Source: Anagrus nilaparvatae (lineage: Eukaryota > Arthropoda > Insecta > Hymenoptera > Mymaridae). From it: a DNA stretch of 64,000 nucleotides. Below, piece by piece: positions 36,190 to 48,599 of this stretch. Location: assembly GCA_022575985.1 (NCBI GenBank), contig JAKSXM010000002.1, positions 17,781,001 through 17,845,000 on the forward strand, written 5' to 3'. Under the pieces are notes generated by a model. That model worked only from the letters and a program-made list of their open reading frames with translations. It did not search any database and was not told where the DNA came from. Position 1 is the stretch's first letter. Every line of letters starts with the position of its first letter. The position numbers were made by a program, and so were the translations under genes.

Positions 36190-36420
36190 CTCTTTTCACC
36201 CTAGTTTTCCACCCCTAGATAAAATTTTAGCATATTTCGGAGTTTTTATTTGAAATCATCAACCTCAATAACCCCCCGGTATAGTTTTTCAAGTAAACTT
36301 TTGATAAAAATCGATTTTTCACCTCTTTTCACCTTAACTTTCCACCCATAGATAAAGCTTCATGATTTTGAGTTCATATTTGAAATTAGCAACCTCGAAA
36401 ACCCCCGGGTGCTAATTGGA
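36190..36420. repeat. Two-copy tandem repeat (~130 bp)
   Basis: The blocks TTTTCACC, TTTCCACCC.TAGATAAA, TATTTGAAAT and AACCTC.A.AACCCCC occur twice in order (from about 36195 and about 36325). No coding potential. Confidence 0.55.
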
Positions 36421-37238
36421 AGAAAAAAATAATATTTTACGAATAGTACTGTAAAGACTTGCGTCAAAGTGGCACGTTTTAGCCGCAAAACAGGGCTAAA
36501 ATCTCTTGTTTCTTAAGTTCCCGCCTCTTGTAGACATTTCCTGAGGAGTTTTTGGTAAAAAATGAATCAAAAATTGAATTCCTCATGAATTTTTAGTCTT
36601 AAAACAATTTTAAAATATAATTTTTAATGAAAATCTAAGCCGGTATTAATCAAGTGGCACATTTTGGCTGCCTGGGAGGTAATGGGTTAAAAAAAACTTT
36701 TAAGACCCGAAAAAATGAAAAATTTGACATTTGTTTTAAAACGACATCACCTATTAAAAAATTGATAAATACATTTAAACAAATTTTCTGATTATTAAAA
36801 TAAACCCTTGAAAATTGAAAAAAAAAATTGTTTAAACATTTATATCTTATTATCTATATTGTTTAACACTATCTAATCAATCCCCGGATCAATCGTATTT
36901 AAAAATTCCCCTTTATTTGAAAGTTATAATTACAATCATTTATATACTTATATGATATATATGTCATTCCAAGAATGAGAACACATATTTATTATATATT
37001 TATCAATTTTTTTATTCTTGAAGATATCGTACATAATTATGTATTTCGAGATTATTATTAATTATACAATTAAAAGAAAATATTTTCATTTAATAATTTT
37101 TTTAGAAGAAGTGAAATGTGTAAAAAGAAAAATTTAATAATATATTAAAAATTTTTCTGAACTGAAATAACACTTTTAGAATATTAAATTTAATGGAAAT
37201 TCTTTTATTTTATAAAGCTGTGTAGTGTAGAAACCAGA

Positions 37239-38060
37239 ATGGAATTAATTGAACATAAGAGTGCCCATGCTAATAATTGGGCCACTTATGTTTTTTGAAT
37301 TTTTAAAAACGACGCCAATCTTACTGTTTCAAAAAAATTGCAAAAGATATTGCAGAATGAAGATTTAATATCCAGAGAAAATAATAGTCTTCAGTGATGT
37401 ATTTATACTTCTTTCAAAATATATAATCACTTCCGTCGGAATCCGAAAGCTTGCTCGGATTATAGTATATTATTATTATAGACCCTAGCCCCAATTAATC
37501 AAGCAAATTCTTGGAAATTAAAAATTCAAGCACAGCAATCTGACAGTGAAAAGATAAAGGACATGTTCGACTAGGTAAATCGAACATAACCCCTAAAACT
37601 AATTTGAGAAGTATATTTGCTCAAAAAATGATTTTAAAGAAATTTTATGAGAAGAGGCACCTCAATAATAAAAAAATGAATTAATTTGCAAAATTACAAG
37701 CTACAAAATGCTATATTTTCCAAGAAAGTCACTTTTTTCGTAAATTTATGAAAAAAGCAACTTTTTTCGAAAAATAAAGCACTTTGCAGCTTGAGATTTT
37801 GTAAGTTAATTCATTTTTTTATTATTGAGGTGTCTCTTCTCTTAAAATTTCGTTAACATCATTTTTTGAGCAAATATACTGCTCAAATTAGTTTTAGAGG
37901 TTATGTTCGATTTACTGAGTCGCTTTGCCCTAATGGCCCTAGTTGGCCTCAAAAGCAATTTTTTTGAAAAATTAAGGTCCGCATCATTTTTAAGAGGTCT
38001 AAAAATATAAGTGACCCCATTTTCAGCGTGAGTACTTTTATGTTCATATAAATTCATTGA
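37239..38060. repeat. Foldback with diverged coding-like arms
   Basis: The inner palindrome is at 37563-37915 (ATGTTCGA..TAAATCGAACATAA pairs with TTATGTTCGATTTA). Outside it, 37239-37342 on the plus strand and 38057-37953 on the minus strand are homologous. Both translate to similar peptides around EHKSxHA..N..TYxF and KNDAxL..SKKL, with several third-position-only differences. The left copy has an in-frame TGA and a roughly 200-bp insertion separates it from the palindrome. This looks like a duplicated gene or transposase fragment carried in inverted orientation. Function unknown. Confidence 0.45.
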
Positions 38061-38219
38061 ATCTTCTGTCATATTAGTTGCGCAGAGAGCAAATTTAAAA
38101 CGGAGCACCGTGCAATGTGTGCACGAATTTTGGAATACTCTGATTAATGTAGACCTGAAGAACGTCTGAAGCTTTTGAGCTAGTGATAACGTTAGTACCG
38201 ACACTTTAGCTCCACTTTA

Positions 38220-39330
38220 GCGCCTTTGATACTTAATAAACTATTTTAAGTACCACGAATTTTATAAATCAAAGTATGCTCGAAAATTACAATCAAATTG
38301 TTAAATTGTTTTTTTTCTTCTGATTTTATATTTGAAATTTCATAGAAGAGTGCCAAGTTTGAGAATCCCTCAAATTAATTTTTTTTGGAAAAGTTTAAGA
38401 TAAGTAATTTAGATTTATACAGATTTTAATAGATCATTCCATCTTAACCGGCTCGTAGAAATGTTTATTTTGCCAAATGCGGAGGTTTAAAGGTACGAGT
38501 ACCGAGTTCCTGTAATAGCATTTTACAATAATAAATATTTCTAGATGAGGTTATGAATGTTGTTTCTTTACAAAGAGCAATATTGACGACCTCTTAAAAT
38601 TGGAATACAGTCGTTATTGCCCGCTATTGTAAAAAAATCTGCAATTTAAAAAACTGAATAAAAAAAAATTTGCAATTTATCTCTTACTTTCGCTAATTTT
38701 AGGTTTTTAAAAATCTATTAGTTCTTAATTTTCTTTTTACAAGAAGTTTACAATATTTTGTTTAAAAATTAAAAGAGAAATTAAGAGCCTATACAAAAAG
38801 CGTTTAAAAAAGCTAAATGTCACGAAATATTCAGAAAAAATAATTACAGGGGTATTGATTATAAATGATAGGTTTGAAAATACACGCACATTTTGCCCTT
38901 GTTTCTAATAATAAATTTTATCCAGTTTTACTATTTAAAATATTAGCTTACCCAATATTGCTAAAAAATCTTTAAACTTTAACAAAAAAAATTTTTTGAT
39001 AATTTTTTTATAATTCATAAAAATATTAATTAAAATAGTTTAATTTGCTTGGTAATTTATGAAAAAACATTGATACGAAATTCTTTATTATATTGTTTAG
39101 ATTATTATTTTTAAACGATAAAAATAATAATTACGTCGATTATTCTTTTAATATCCTAAAAATTTTAGGAACAAATAAAATAGTTTATCATAATCTATAA
39201 CTTATAAATGATCAAAGTACAGTATTAAATTTAAATAAGTGATATTTATTATGTGAAGCTCGGAAACTTAAATTAATTAATATCATATTAAGGTCCATAG
39301 CTAAAAAATAAAAAATGCACATTATAGTGT
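38220..39330. other. Intergenic stretch, nothing identified
   Basis: No conserved frame or clear repeat found. Confidence 0.4.
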
Positions 39331-39340
39331 AGGCCTGAAT

Positions 39341-39945
39341 CCTATATCGTAGTCACTTTTTTTGCTGATATTTAGGCGAGTATTTAGGGCCATATAAATT
39401 TTTTAATGAGTAATTACATTTTTCGAGTCGCTGAATATAAATATGAATTCCGTTTTTTCCGTAAATGGCTCCGTTGCTCACAAAAGGAATTTCGAGGTTA
39501 TGTTTTGCTAGTTTTTTAACTTTTTAATCTGTTACTTATGTTTTTCGGGTTCTTTGATACTAATATGGTATCTGTTTTTACCATCGAGATGATTTTTACC
39601 CAAAGCGACTCAATTGCTCATAAATAATTTTAAGTTATTTTTTTGTTTTTTTAGATATTTTCTTTGGTGGGCAACAAAAGAATTTTCGGTAAAATACCAG
39701 GGAAAAGCAGATACCATATTTGTATTCAGTTACCTAAAAAACAAGAGTAACAGATAAAAATGTTTAAAAACTCGAATATTTAACCTCATTATTCCTATTG
39801 TCGGCAACTGGATCGTTTTCGGTAAGAACGGATTTCACATTCGTATTCGCCGACCCAAAAAAACACAAAAACTTACTGGAAAATTTTATGAATTTATTAG
39901 CAAAAAAATATGATTACGAAATAGGAGTTCAGGCCTATTATTATA
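39341..39945. repeat. Foldback element (~0.6 kb) with TAGGCCTGAA ends
   Basis: Left terminus TAGGCCTGAATCCTATATCG and right terminus ATAGGAGTTCAGGCCTA are inverted copies. Inner arms with GAATTCCGTTTTTTCCG and TCGTTTTCGGTAAG also pair. A fragment of one terminus is at 28148. Confidence 0.6.
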
Positions 39946-40164
39946 AAATTTGATCTGGTTCATTCTCCAAATAAGCTTCGGACATTTTAAAAAATTTTTC
40001 GTAGATAGTAATGAGAAAGAAAGTATTTTCCGACATCTTAGCAGGAAACTATTTGCTTTCTAGTTATTCTATCAAAAATTAATTAAGGTAATTTTAGAAA
40101 TTTGATATTAAATTTAAGATTAAATTTAATATGATTCAAAATCTTTAATTTTAATCTAAATTCG

Positions 40165-40505
40165 AATAGGCTGCTTTGCTTGAAGTTTCAAGCAGTTATT
40201 TAAATAATTAAAAAATACTTGAGGAAAGCTTAAATTTTATTCCCTCCCTTTGTTTTACTTTTCATTTGAGAAAAAAAATTAGGCTTGTGGAAATTAAAAT
40301 TGGATTATTACTCAAAGTCTACAGAATTATTCTTTTCGGAATGTCAGTTTAAATAGTATTCACTATTTTTTAATTTCTACAATACTAATTTTTTTTCTCA
40401 AATAAATGTTAAAAAAAGGGATGGGAATAAAATTTAAGCTTTCCTAAAGTCTTTTTTAGTTGATTTAAATAACTGCTTAAAATTTCAAGCAAGGCAGCCT
40501 AGACA
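40165..40505. repeat. Foldback element (~340 bp) with GGCTGCTTTGCTTGAA ends
   Basis: The left end GGCTGCTTTGCTTGAAGTTT and right end AATTTCAAGCAAGGCAGCC are inverted copies. The arms continue (AAAGCTTAAATTTTATTCCC and GGGAATAAAATTTAAGCTTT). Confidence 0.7.
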
Positions 40506-40519
40506 TGCAGGGTTGATAT

Positions 40520-42240
40520 CAAATTTCGATCAAATTTCTAAAATCATAAAAAATAATTTTATAAATAAAATACAATTACGTAAATTACCTGTTATTGTCC
40601 ATTCCAAGCAAGGTAGCTTGACCATTTTTTAAGCCATTTTCGTGCACCATTTTGGATAAATATCCTTTTTTATTTTATATCCAATATTAAAATAACCATT
40701 AATATAAACTCGTTTTTTATAAGCTCCAAATAAGTCTAAAACAAATAAAATTTTAATGCTAATTTTTATTATTTAGCAAATATTGTAAGTAGAGCCTAAA
40801 ATATATAATTAAACATTTTTTTTATGGAACTAGATTAAAGGAAGCTTATATACGATTTTATTATTTTTTTTTTTTTGTAAAACGGAAATAAAAAGTTATG
40901 GTTGGAAAGCATAAAATTTAAAATGTATGATTATGTATTTTTATATAATAATGGCCTCAAATCTTAATATTTTTAAATAATTCTATATTTTTTTAGCTTT
41001 TAAAAATATAATTTAAAAATTTTACTTAATTCATATTCAGGTGATTCATTCATTCTAAAAGTATCCAATATTCTTTAGATTCAAACGCAATTTACATTTA
41101 AATTAAACAAAATGTAAGAGTATGGCTTAGATTTAATTTTGAGATGGAAAATTTTTCGAGATTTTTTGATAGCAAAAATAATGTAAATAGCTTGTCTGTG
41201 ATTAAAGTAACTTAATACCTCGCTTAATACTTCAGTCAACTTACGGAATAGAGAGGATCGTTCTTAGGCAATATAAATGCGAAAATTTCTAATAAGAATT
41301 TTGTGGATTTCTGATTTCGGAAATCACGAAGAAAATAGAGCTTTTACTAGTGTGAAATTTATCTATTGTCCTTACTTTAGCAAAAAAAACACTTTTTCTT
41401 AACGGTTATTAAAAATATTTGCAACTCGTAACAATCATGAGATTTGGCCCATTAATTCGGTTTTTGGAGCTTCTAATTACAAATCCAAGGATCCTATACA
41501 CGAAAAATAAGTTAATACCTTTAAATTGGGAAAATTCAAGTTTTATCAGGGGTATATTTGGGGTGTTTTTGCAACATTCATAAAAAAATTTGAGAATTTT
41601 TCACGTATACTGACAGGACTTCAAATTTAAATATAAATAACCTAAAAAATGTACTAAATATAAAATTTTGATATGCAAATATAAAAAAAAAATCAGCTTT
41701 AACAAGGGATGTTTTTGGCCAATTTAAGAGTATTAGACAGTTTTCGTACGAACAAAACTTTGATTTTCGAAATCAGCAACCAAGAAAACCCTCAGTAGAA
41801 CTTTTTTTACATTGGTTACCAAAAACAACCACAAATCTCTAAAATTATTTTACGATAAAATTCACTATAGGTAACACAACTTTTCCCTATCAAAAATTCC
41901 CATTAGATTTGCAATATTAAAAAAAAAAAATGAATCATTCTAGTATACAATTTAAAAATAAATAAAAAGTTATACAAATTTCATGGAAAAATTTCTTTGA
42001 TTATGCAAATAATAGAATATCCTTGAAACAAAAAAAAGAAACAACTATTATCATCAAACATAAGCGAAATCAATCATTCATTTATAAATCAGACTCAATT
42101 ATTATATCATGGCATGTAATTTTATTTATTCAATTTCTTTCTTATAAAATATTGAAATTAAATAAAAACTTTGTGAATATATAAATAAAATTCAAATTTG
42201 CCAATAAAATGTTTGAAATAATTTTTTTATTTTAAATGTA
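40520..42240. other. Intergenic stretch, nothing identified
   Basis: AT-rich. A diverged relative of the 36.2-36.4 kb repeat (GAAATCAGCAACCAAGAAAACCC) lies near 41775. Confidence 0.4.
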
Positions 42241-42257
42241 TTTTCATTATACGCTGC

Positions 42258-42430
42258 AAAAAAGATCTACTTTCTTACTTTCGGGCGATCTTTTTTTCGC
42301 TTTTAATGAAAATCTATGTGTTGAACACGGGAAAAAATGTAGGAAATTTTAATTTCAATGCTGTCTAATACAACTGCATTAAAAGCCAAATCCTATTTTT
42401 TTCCCTTGTTGAACAAATAGATATTTATTA
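42258..42430. repeat. Interspersed repeat shared with 55968-56130
   Basis: The blocks AGATCTACTTTCTTACTTTC, ATGTGTTGAACACGGGAAAA and CCTTGTTGAACAAATA occur in the same order in both places. No coding potential. Confidence 0.7.
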
Positions 42431-42439
42431 TCAAAAGTT

Positions 42440-44460
42440 AGCTTAATTAAGAAACACCAGCTTGGCCACCAATAATTAGCCAAAGCAAAAATACATATGA
42501 CGTGACCGGGCTTCCCTCCAAAAATTAAACGAAATTTCACTTATTCCCAATTACCACACATACCCCTACTAAGCATACCCCCTAATTTAATTAGGGCTGA
42601 GAAGTTAAAATAATTTTTAGGTCAAATTTTGAAACTCCCTTGAAACTGCATGAAAATTAAAGTCAAATTTTTACAGGGTAATTTTTTTATTACTTATTTT
42701 TACTTATTTCAGTTCATTGGTCTAATAAAAACAATTTTTAGCCTCATAACAGAAATAAAATTTTAACTTTGACCTTTAGATCTATAGATGAATTAATCAT
42801 CAGTTTCATTCTGTATGGAGTCTGCTAATAGTCACATAGATATTTGCTTATATGCATACCACATTGACAATTACAATTTAATTACGTGTCTGATTATAAG
42901 ATTGGTGTCATTTTTAAGTTCAATCTTAAGGAACTAGTTGTTATTTCTGAGGTGGAATTCCAATCACTCGCTATTCGCACTTGTACTCGCACTTGTGCTA
43001 AATAAAGAGTGAATTTTGAGTGATGAATTATGAAAAGTGAGTTAAAAATATGTTTCGGTAAAAATTTTGCTGAACAATCAATTTAAATTGGAAACCAAAG
43101 ATTCGCAAAGATTCAAAAGAAAATTTATACGCTAGAATCGAGGCTAAAAAAATTAAATTTTTGTAAAACACAAGAATTTTCCAATTTAAGTCAAAACAAT
43201 CATAAATCATAAATTTTATTACAGTTTTAGCATGTAAGAGTCTTTTACGTTGTTTTTCAAATAATAAAAAATTTAAAATCATTAATTTTCCTTGAAGAAT
43301 CGACTTAAAAAAACCGGTTTAACTTTTTATTTCTTTAAAAATATCTCTTATTTTCCATGATGCACATTATTATTATATTTTGTAATTAAAAAAATCTTGA
43401 TATGAAATAAACAAAAACATGTCACAAATAAAATTTCTGTAACCCAATTTTTGGCAAATGAGACAAAAAATTTTTTATTTTTTGAAGAATAAAATGAAGA
43501 AAAAAAAACTTGGAAAACAAGTTTCACTTTTTATGTATACATTAATTATGCAATATTTAAGTACTCAGATAATTTGCAAATATGGGTAGTATTATTAATT
43601 ACACAAAAAAAAATGAATTTAATCATCTGATAATAATAATATTTGAAAATGTAATTAATTTTAATTATTTTTAATTTTCTGAAGAAAAAATATTGTATAA
43701 TATGAAATACAATGTGAAATTTTTCGTAATTTAAAATTGACATTCAGTAAAAATTATTGACTTTTTAGAAATTAAAAAAAAAATTATTGGAGACTTTCAC
43801 TACTTTTATATTTTTTAAGATACATGCTATCATTTATAAAAAAGAAAATAATCAACTAAGAAAGACTGTTTAAAAAGAATTAATGGTTTTTGTTGTTCAT
43901 ACTGAGATAATAAAAAAAATGAAAAACACAAAAAATAAATTACTGATAAATTGTTGTTTACAAGGTAGTAAAAAGAAGCATTTCATGCTCAAATAATTGC
44001 AAAAAAATTTGTTAAACTTTTTAACTAAAATATATATTTATTTACTTCTAATAAACATTTAAAATATACAGAAAATAATGAAATAAAATTTTGTAATTAT
44101 ACATATGTTTAAAATTAAAGCAATTGAAATTTATTAAATTTAAGATATATTGCAAAAAAAGTATAAAAGAAACTGCATTATTATAAGTGAAGGCAAAATA
44201 ATACTATGCTTCACAAATACACAAACTATAATTACCTTATATACGTATTACTTTATAGAAGGCACACAGTTAATAACAATAAATTTTTGGAGTTGTTTGT
44301 TTATATATTTTTAAAATCTTTAATTAATATTTATTTTTTAAAATATTTTTTCACTTAATAATTTATATCTTCACTTAAATATTATATTCTTTCTTTTTAT
44401 ATTTATGCACTTGTAATATCACAGTTTTTCTATAACTTTTCTTATATCTTAACAAAAATT
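42440..44460. other. Intergenic stretch, nothing identified
   Basis: AT-rich, no conserved frame. Confidence 0.4.
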
Positions 44461-44469
44461 GCGATCCCC

Positions 44470-44560
44470 ACTGCTAAAGTTGCTTGACTGACTGAGAGAG
44501 CGCAACACATTTCAATGCAAGAAAACAGATGATTGCGTTATTATACAGTCATGGCCGTCA
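44470..44560 (-). promoter_or_regulatory. Possible minus-strand core promoter (TCAGTCAGTC initiator)
   Basis: Read on the minus strand, a less AT-rich patch contains GCTCTCTCAGTCAGTCAAGC, with overlapping initiator matches, and no coding frame follows locally. It could be a distal promoter with a noncoding first exon for the next minus-strand gene (the ABCG transporter, 12 kb away). Tentative. Confidence 0.25.
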
Positions 44561-44995
44561 AGAAATACTGTGTGCGTATTAGACTATTAGAGTCGTCTAA
44601 AGAAAAGTTTAAAGGCTTTCATTACTTATTTTATTATTCATTTTTCCTGTTCTTAAATAATATTTAAAAAATCTGTACCGAAATTTGGATTGGAGTCAAG
44701 TAGTACCTAGTTTTACGGTAAAAACAAATTTTAATTAAAATTTTAAGTTAATAACTCTTTTGTAAATTAAAAAAACTGATAAAAATATATGGATTTGTGA
44801 AAATTGTTTCAATTTATATTGTATAACAATGAATATCTGATTAAAAATGTATTTTAATAAAACTTTAAAAACAAAGCAATAAGTTTTTCCTTTTGCCATT
44901 TAAAATTTGAATTTGGCGCTTTTGTTTTATAATAATTATAGAGGGAAGCACCTTACAGCTTGTTACTACAAATCTTTTTTATTTACAACTGATAA

Positions 44996-45287
44996 CAGAC
45001 CGGCCACACTATAAGAAAAATTTTAATTTAAGAAAAAATTTAGGAAGTTCGATGGAGGGGGAAACTGTTATTTCATCGAAAATCAAATAAAATTAAGCTA
45101 ATAAATGAAATATTTATCATAAATCACTTAATTAACTAACAATTACGTGAATAATTAATGATTTATTAATTTTAATTAATTATTAATACGCAAATAATTA
45201 AATTTTAAAAAGCGCGGTCTGCCCCTCCATGGATAATTTTTAATTTTTTCATTAAATTAAAATTTTTCTTATAGTGTGGCCGGTCTG
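44996..45287. mobile_element. MITE, 292 bp, TAA target duplication (Harbinger-like)
   Basis: Inverted termini CAGACCGGCCACACTATAAG and the complement CTTATAGTGTGGCCGGTCTG, flanked by TAA at 44993-44995 and 45288-45290. A TWA-type 3-bp duplication is typical of PIF/Harbinger elements. It lies about 135 bp upstream of the MIX23 start codon, so it may contribute to that promoter region. Confidence 0.8.
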
Positions 45288-45422
45288 TAAAGAAAACGCT
45301 TATTTTTTTTTTTTAATTTTATTTTTGGTATTTTGCTCGTGAGACCGGTGTGTGACTTTCCAGCCTCTCTATACCCTTATAATACCCTTATATAAATATA
45401 TAATTATAACCTCTACAAGGAA

Positions 45423-46137
45423 ATGGCATCAGCACCTTCTGCAGGATGTATTGATTTTTTAGAATTTCAGGTATTTTTTATTTTATCTACTGGCTTACAG
45501 ATTTATATTTCTAAAAAAACATTATTTATTTATTTCAAAAATAAATTAATTCATCAATGTTTTTATTCATCTTTTTATAATTTTGTTTAATGTATTAAAA
45601 GTTAAGTATTATTCATTAACTTTTAAATACATACTTTTAAAGATCTAGATTTCTCAAATTTAATTAAGCATAATTTTAAATCTTTATTCATACTTTTACA
45701 ATTAAAAGTAAACTATGTGTAAAAAATTTAATTTTCTGATCTATTAGGATAAATTGCAAAAAATGAGACAAATTGATGATAAGATAATTTATTTATTGAA
45801 TGCAACAATACCTACCGAATCCTTTAAAGGACAAGATGATCCAGCATTGAAATGTAAAGACCTTTTTAAACAAATTCAAAGTGCTCATTCTCAACGAGAA
45901 ATAGCCATTAAAAAGTGTCTAACTTCTGTTCGAAATAAAGTTAAAGAATTAAAAGATCAACGAGATGCAAATAAAGATGACATTAATTTATTAAAAACTT
46001 TAAGAAAAGAACAAAATGCTCTTCGTCTTTTAGAATCAGAATTAAGCGTTGAAGAAGTTGTTAAGAAAAGAACTACACAAGTTTATTATGAAAGGTGTCG
46101 AAGATTTTATAAACCAACGAATGATTTGAAAAAATAG
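45423..46137 (+). CDS. MIX23 (CCDC58), mitochondrial intermembrane-space protein, 145 aa
   Basis: Two exons: 45423-45470 (16 codons) and 45748-46137. The GTATTT donor and CTATTAG acceptor join in phase 0. The protein starts MASAPSAGCIDFLEFQ and continues with LQKMRQIDDKIIYLLN and, near the C-terminus, LRKEQNALRLLESELSVEEV and YERCRRFYKP, which match the human CCDC58/MIX23 pattern along its full length (144 aa). It is largely helical, with Cys at 9, 52, 73 and about 133. MIX23 is a small cysteine-containing protein of the mitochondrial intermembrane space linked to protein import. There is no cleavable presequence, as expected. Confidence 0.93.
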
Positions 46138-46652
46138 CTTCTTTATTGTTTTGCTCGTGTAAGTATAAAATACATTGTGTGAAAATGTTATAATCTTTTA
46201 TAATAAAATAGAATTTTTAATGTAAAAAATTAAAAATTGTTGATTTTTAAATTTATAGCAATATCTGTTATTTTACAATTTATCAAAAGTCTTTAATACT
46301 TAGTGGTTTGAATAAAATAATAGTTATCAATTGTATATATGCTAATTTAACTTTTAATAGTGCATTATAAGTGTACATAATATATAATACACACTTTTTA
46401 TATAAAATATTATATTCAATATGTAAGATTTGTTACCAGAAATAGAGTTTTATTTAAAAACATCGGCTCTATTATCTTGGAAAATTATTATTGTGTATGG
46501 ATGTTTCATGTAAATAGTTTGATTAAATTAAAGGAAGCATAAAAAATACATTAAAATATAAAAATCTTTTATTAAAAAATTAAATATAAAAAATATTAAC
46601 ATACAATCTTTCTTTAAAAAACTTTAATAATGATTTAATTTTTGAAAAGATT

Positions 46653-47343
46653 TCATGAATCTTTCTTTTGAGATTCCAAATAATCATTTCTAAGTTTTTC
46701 ATTTTTTTCTATTATACTTTTAGTAATGCTATTCCCCTGTTTTAGTGATGATTTACCCAAATAAACTCCTGTTAGGCAACCAAGAACTCCAATGACCATC
46801 AAATAATTTGCTATTCTTATACGGGCTTTACTTTTTGTTTGATAAACAATACTCTCACTGCAAAAATAAATTTATTTAGACTAACATATAATTATAATAA
46901 CATTTATTATAAATAATTACCTTATTCGATTTGGAACTTGTCCTTTTGGAAAAGTTTTCATCCAAACTAATATCCATTTCTCAAAATTTGTCGGCTTATA
47001 TGTGGCAGACCCTATTTAAATGATTAAAAATTATAAACTATCTGTTAAAATTTGAAAAGAGGAATGAATAATTTTAATTGGGCTGAACTTTAATTGTGAA
47101 TTAAATATTAAAAAAAAAAAAAAATGAACCTGTAGATCCTTCTGTAAAACAAAATTCGAGACAAAATTTTACTTATTCAAATTGACAATAGCACAGAAAC
47201 AAACTGAGATCCCTCCATAAAAAAAAAATAGGAAATCAGGATAATAAGAAAAAGAATGAAAAAGAAAATATTTATAAAATTGATAAATATAAAATTTTAC
47301 CCATAGTTGATGAGTTTGTTGGAGGCACAGATGAGTTTGACAT
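46653..47343 (-). CDS. FAM162-like membrane protein, paralogue 1 (112 aa, no presequence)
   Basis: Three exons: 47343-47301, 47011-46921, 46857-46653 (339 nt with stop; phases match the neighbour exactly). The core YKPTNFEKWILVWMKTFPKG, then VPNRISESIVYQTKSKARIR, and a single membrane segment (NYLMVIGVLGCLTGVYLG) identify the FAM162/UPF0389 family, small mitochondrial inner-membrane proteins. The first exon encodes only a 14-residue Ser/Pro/Asn-rich start (MSNSSVPPTNSSTM). An in-frame TAG lies a few codons upstream, so no mitochondrial presequence precedes it, unlike paralogue 2. It is a tandem copy in the same orientation, about 0.65 kb downstream of paralogue 2. Confidence 0.85.
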
Positions 47344-47995
47344 ATTTGTTTGCGCTGTTATGGTATGCTAGTGCTGAAAAATTGGCGATGGATCAAAAAA
47401 TTTCGTTTTTACGTATTAAAAACTTTTCCTAAAATCCAAATACTGCGCAGTTTAAAAATTTGCGCAAAAGTGTTTGAATGTAAAGTTAAATGTTTCAAAT
47501 CGAGTTTTTTTTTTAGAGAATATAAAATATCAATTAAACAATATTTAAAATATACAAATATTTTTATTTTTAAAAAATATATATATTTTTTTACTAAGTA
47601 AGTATAATAGTAAATAATATTTGGAATACTGTACAGCAAAAAGTTTTAAAATTAATTAATAAAATGCGTTAACCGGCACGTATGCAAGGTATTAGATAAG
47701 GACCTTGATGAGAAGAAGGACGGGAAATGTGATTATTTTTAAGAGGGGCGAACTTTCGTCTGCTCGCGAAATCATTATAAATAAACAATTAAAGAATAAA
47801 ATTATTTTTAATTAAAAGAAGCAAAATTTATGTTTAAAATATATATTTTTCTCATTAAAAATTTATAATTCTCAATAACTTTATGATTTTATTAAGACTT
47901 TTAAACTATAAATATATAATAACAAAATTTACATTGGTAATGATTGGTAATTTATTTACAAATAAATAAACAATATAATATTTACTAAATTAATT

Positions 47996-48576
47996 TTATG
48001 AATCTTTTTTTTGAGATTCCAGATTATTTTTTCTAAGATTATCATGTTTTTCAGTGTATACTTTAGTTAATGTTTCTCCTTTTTTTAATGCCGATTTACC
48101 TAAATAAACTCCAAATAGACAACCAAGAACTCCAATGACCATTAAATAATTTGCTGCTCTTATGCGAGCTTTACTTTTTGTTTGATAAACAATACTCTCA
48201 CTGCAAAAATAAATTTATTTAGACTAACATATATAATTATAATGATAACATTTATTTTAAATAAACACCTTATTCGATCTGGAACCTGTCCTTTTGGATA
48301 AGTTTTCATCCAAACTAAGAGCCATTTCTCAAAATCTGTTGGTTTATATGTTGCAGATCCTAAAATAAAAAAAAACTTAATGTAAATTTTCAACAATAAG
48401 TAAAAAAAATTAATTTTACCCATAATTGATGAAGACGGAGACACAGAAGAGCTTGATGAATTTTGACCTTTTACATTATTATTAGAACCTTTTGTTTGCA
48501 GTCTAGGAAAACAAGTGCTAAATTTTATTCTATTGTTTTGGAACAAAGATTTGTGTAGCAACTTTGAAGAAATCAT
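47996..48576 (-). CDS. FAM162-like mitochondrial membrane protein, paralogue 2 (150 aa)
   Basis: Three exons: 48576-48420, 48359-48269, 48200-47996 (453 nt with stop). The N-terminus MISSKLLHKSLFQNNRIKFS is basic, Ser-rich and without acidic residues, a plausible mitochondrial targeting sequence, followed by a Ser-rich stretch. Then come the family core YKPTDFEKWLLVWMKTYPKG, SESIVYQTKSKARIRAANYL and a hydrophobic segment (LMVIGVLGCLFGVYLG) ending in a Lys-rich tail (SQKKDS). Human FAM162A is a mitochondrial protein linked to hypoxia-induced cell death; the insect role is not established. Exons 2 and 3 have the same lengths as those of paralogue 1 (91 and 205 nt). Confidence 0.88.
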
Positions 48577-48599
48577 TATTATCTAAAATTCAAATTTTG

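Noticed and set aside
37842..38204. 120-codon minus-strand frame as an intact host gene
   Set aside because: Part of it overlaps the palindrome and its relative at 37239 carries a stop. Treated as a relic rather than a gene.
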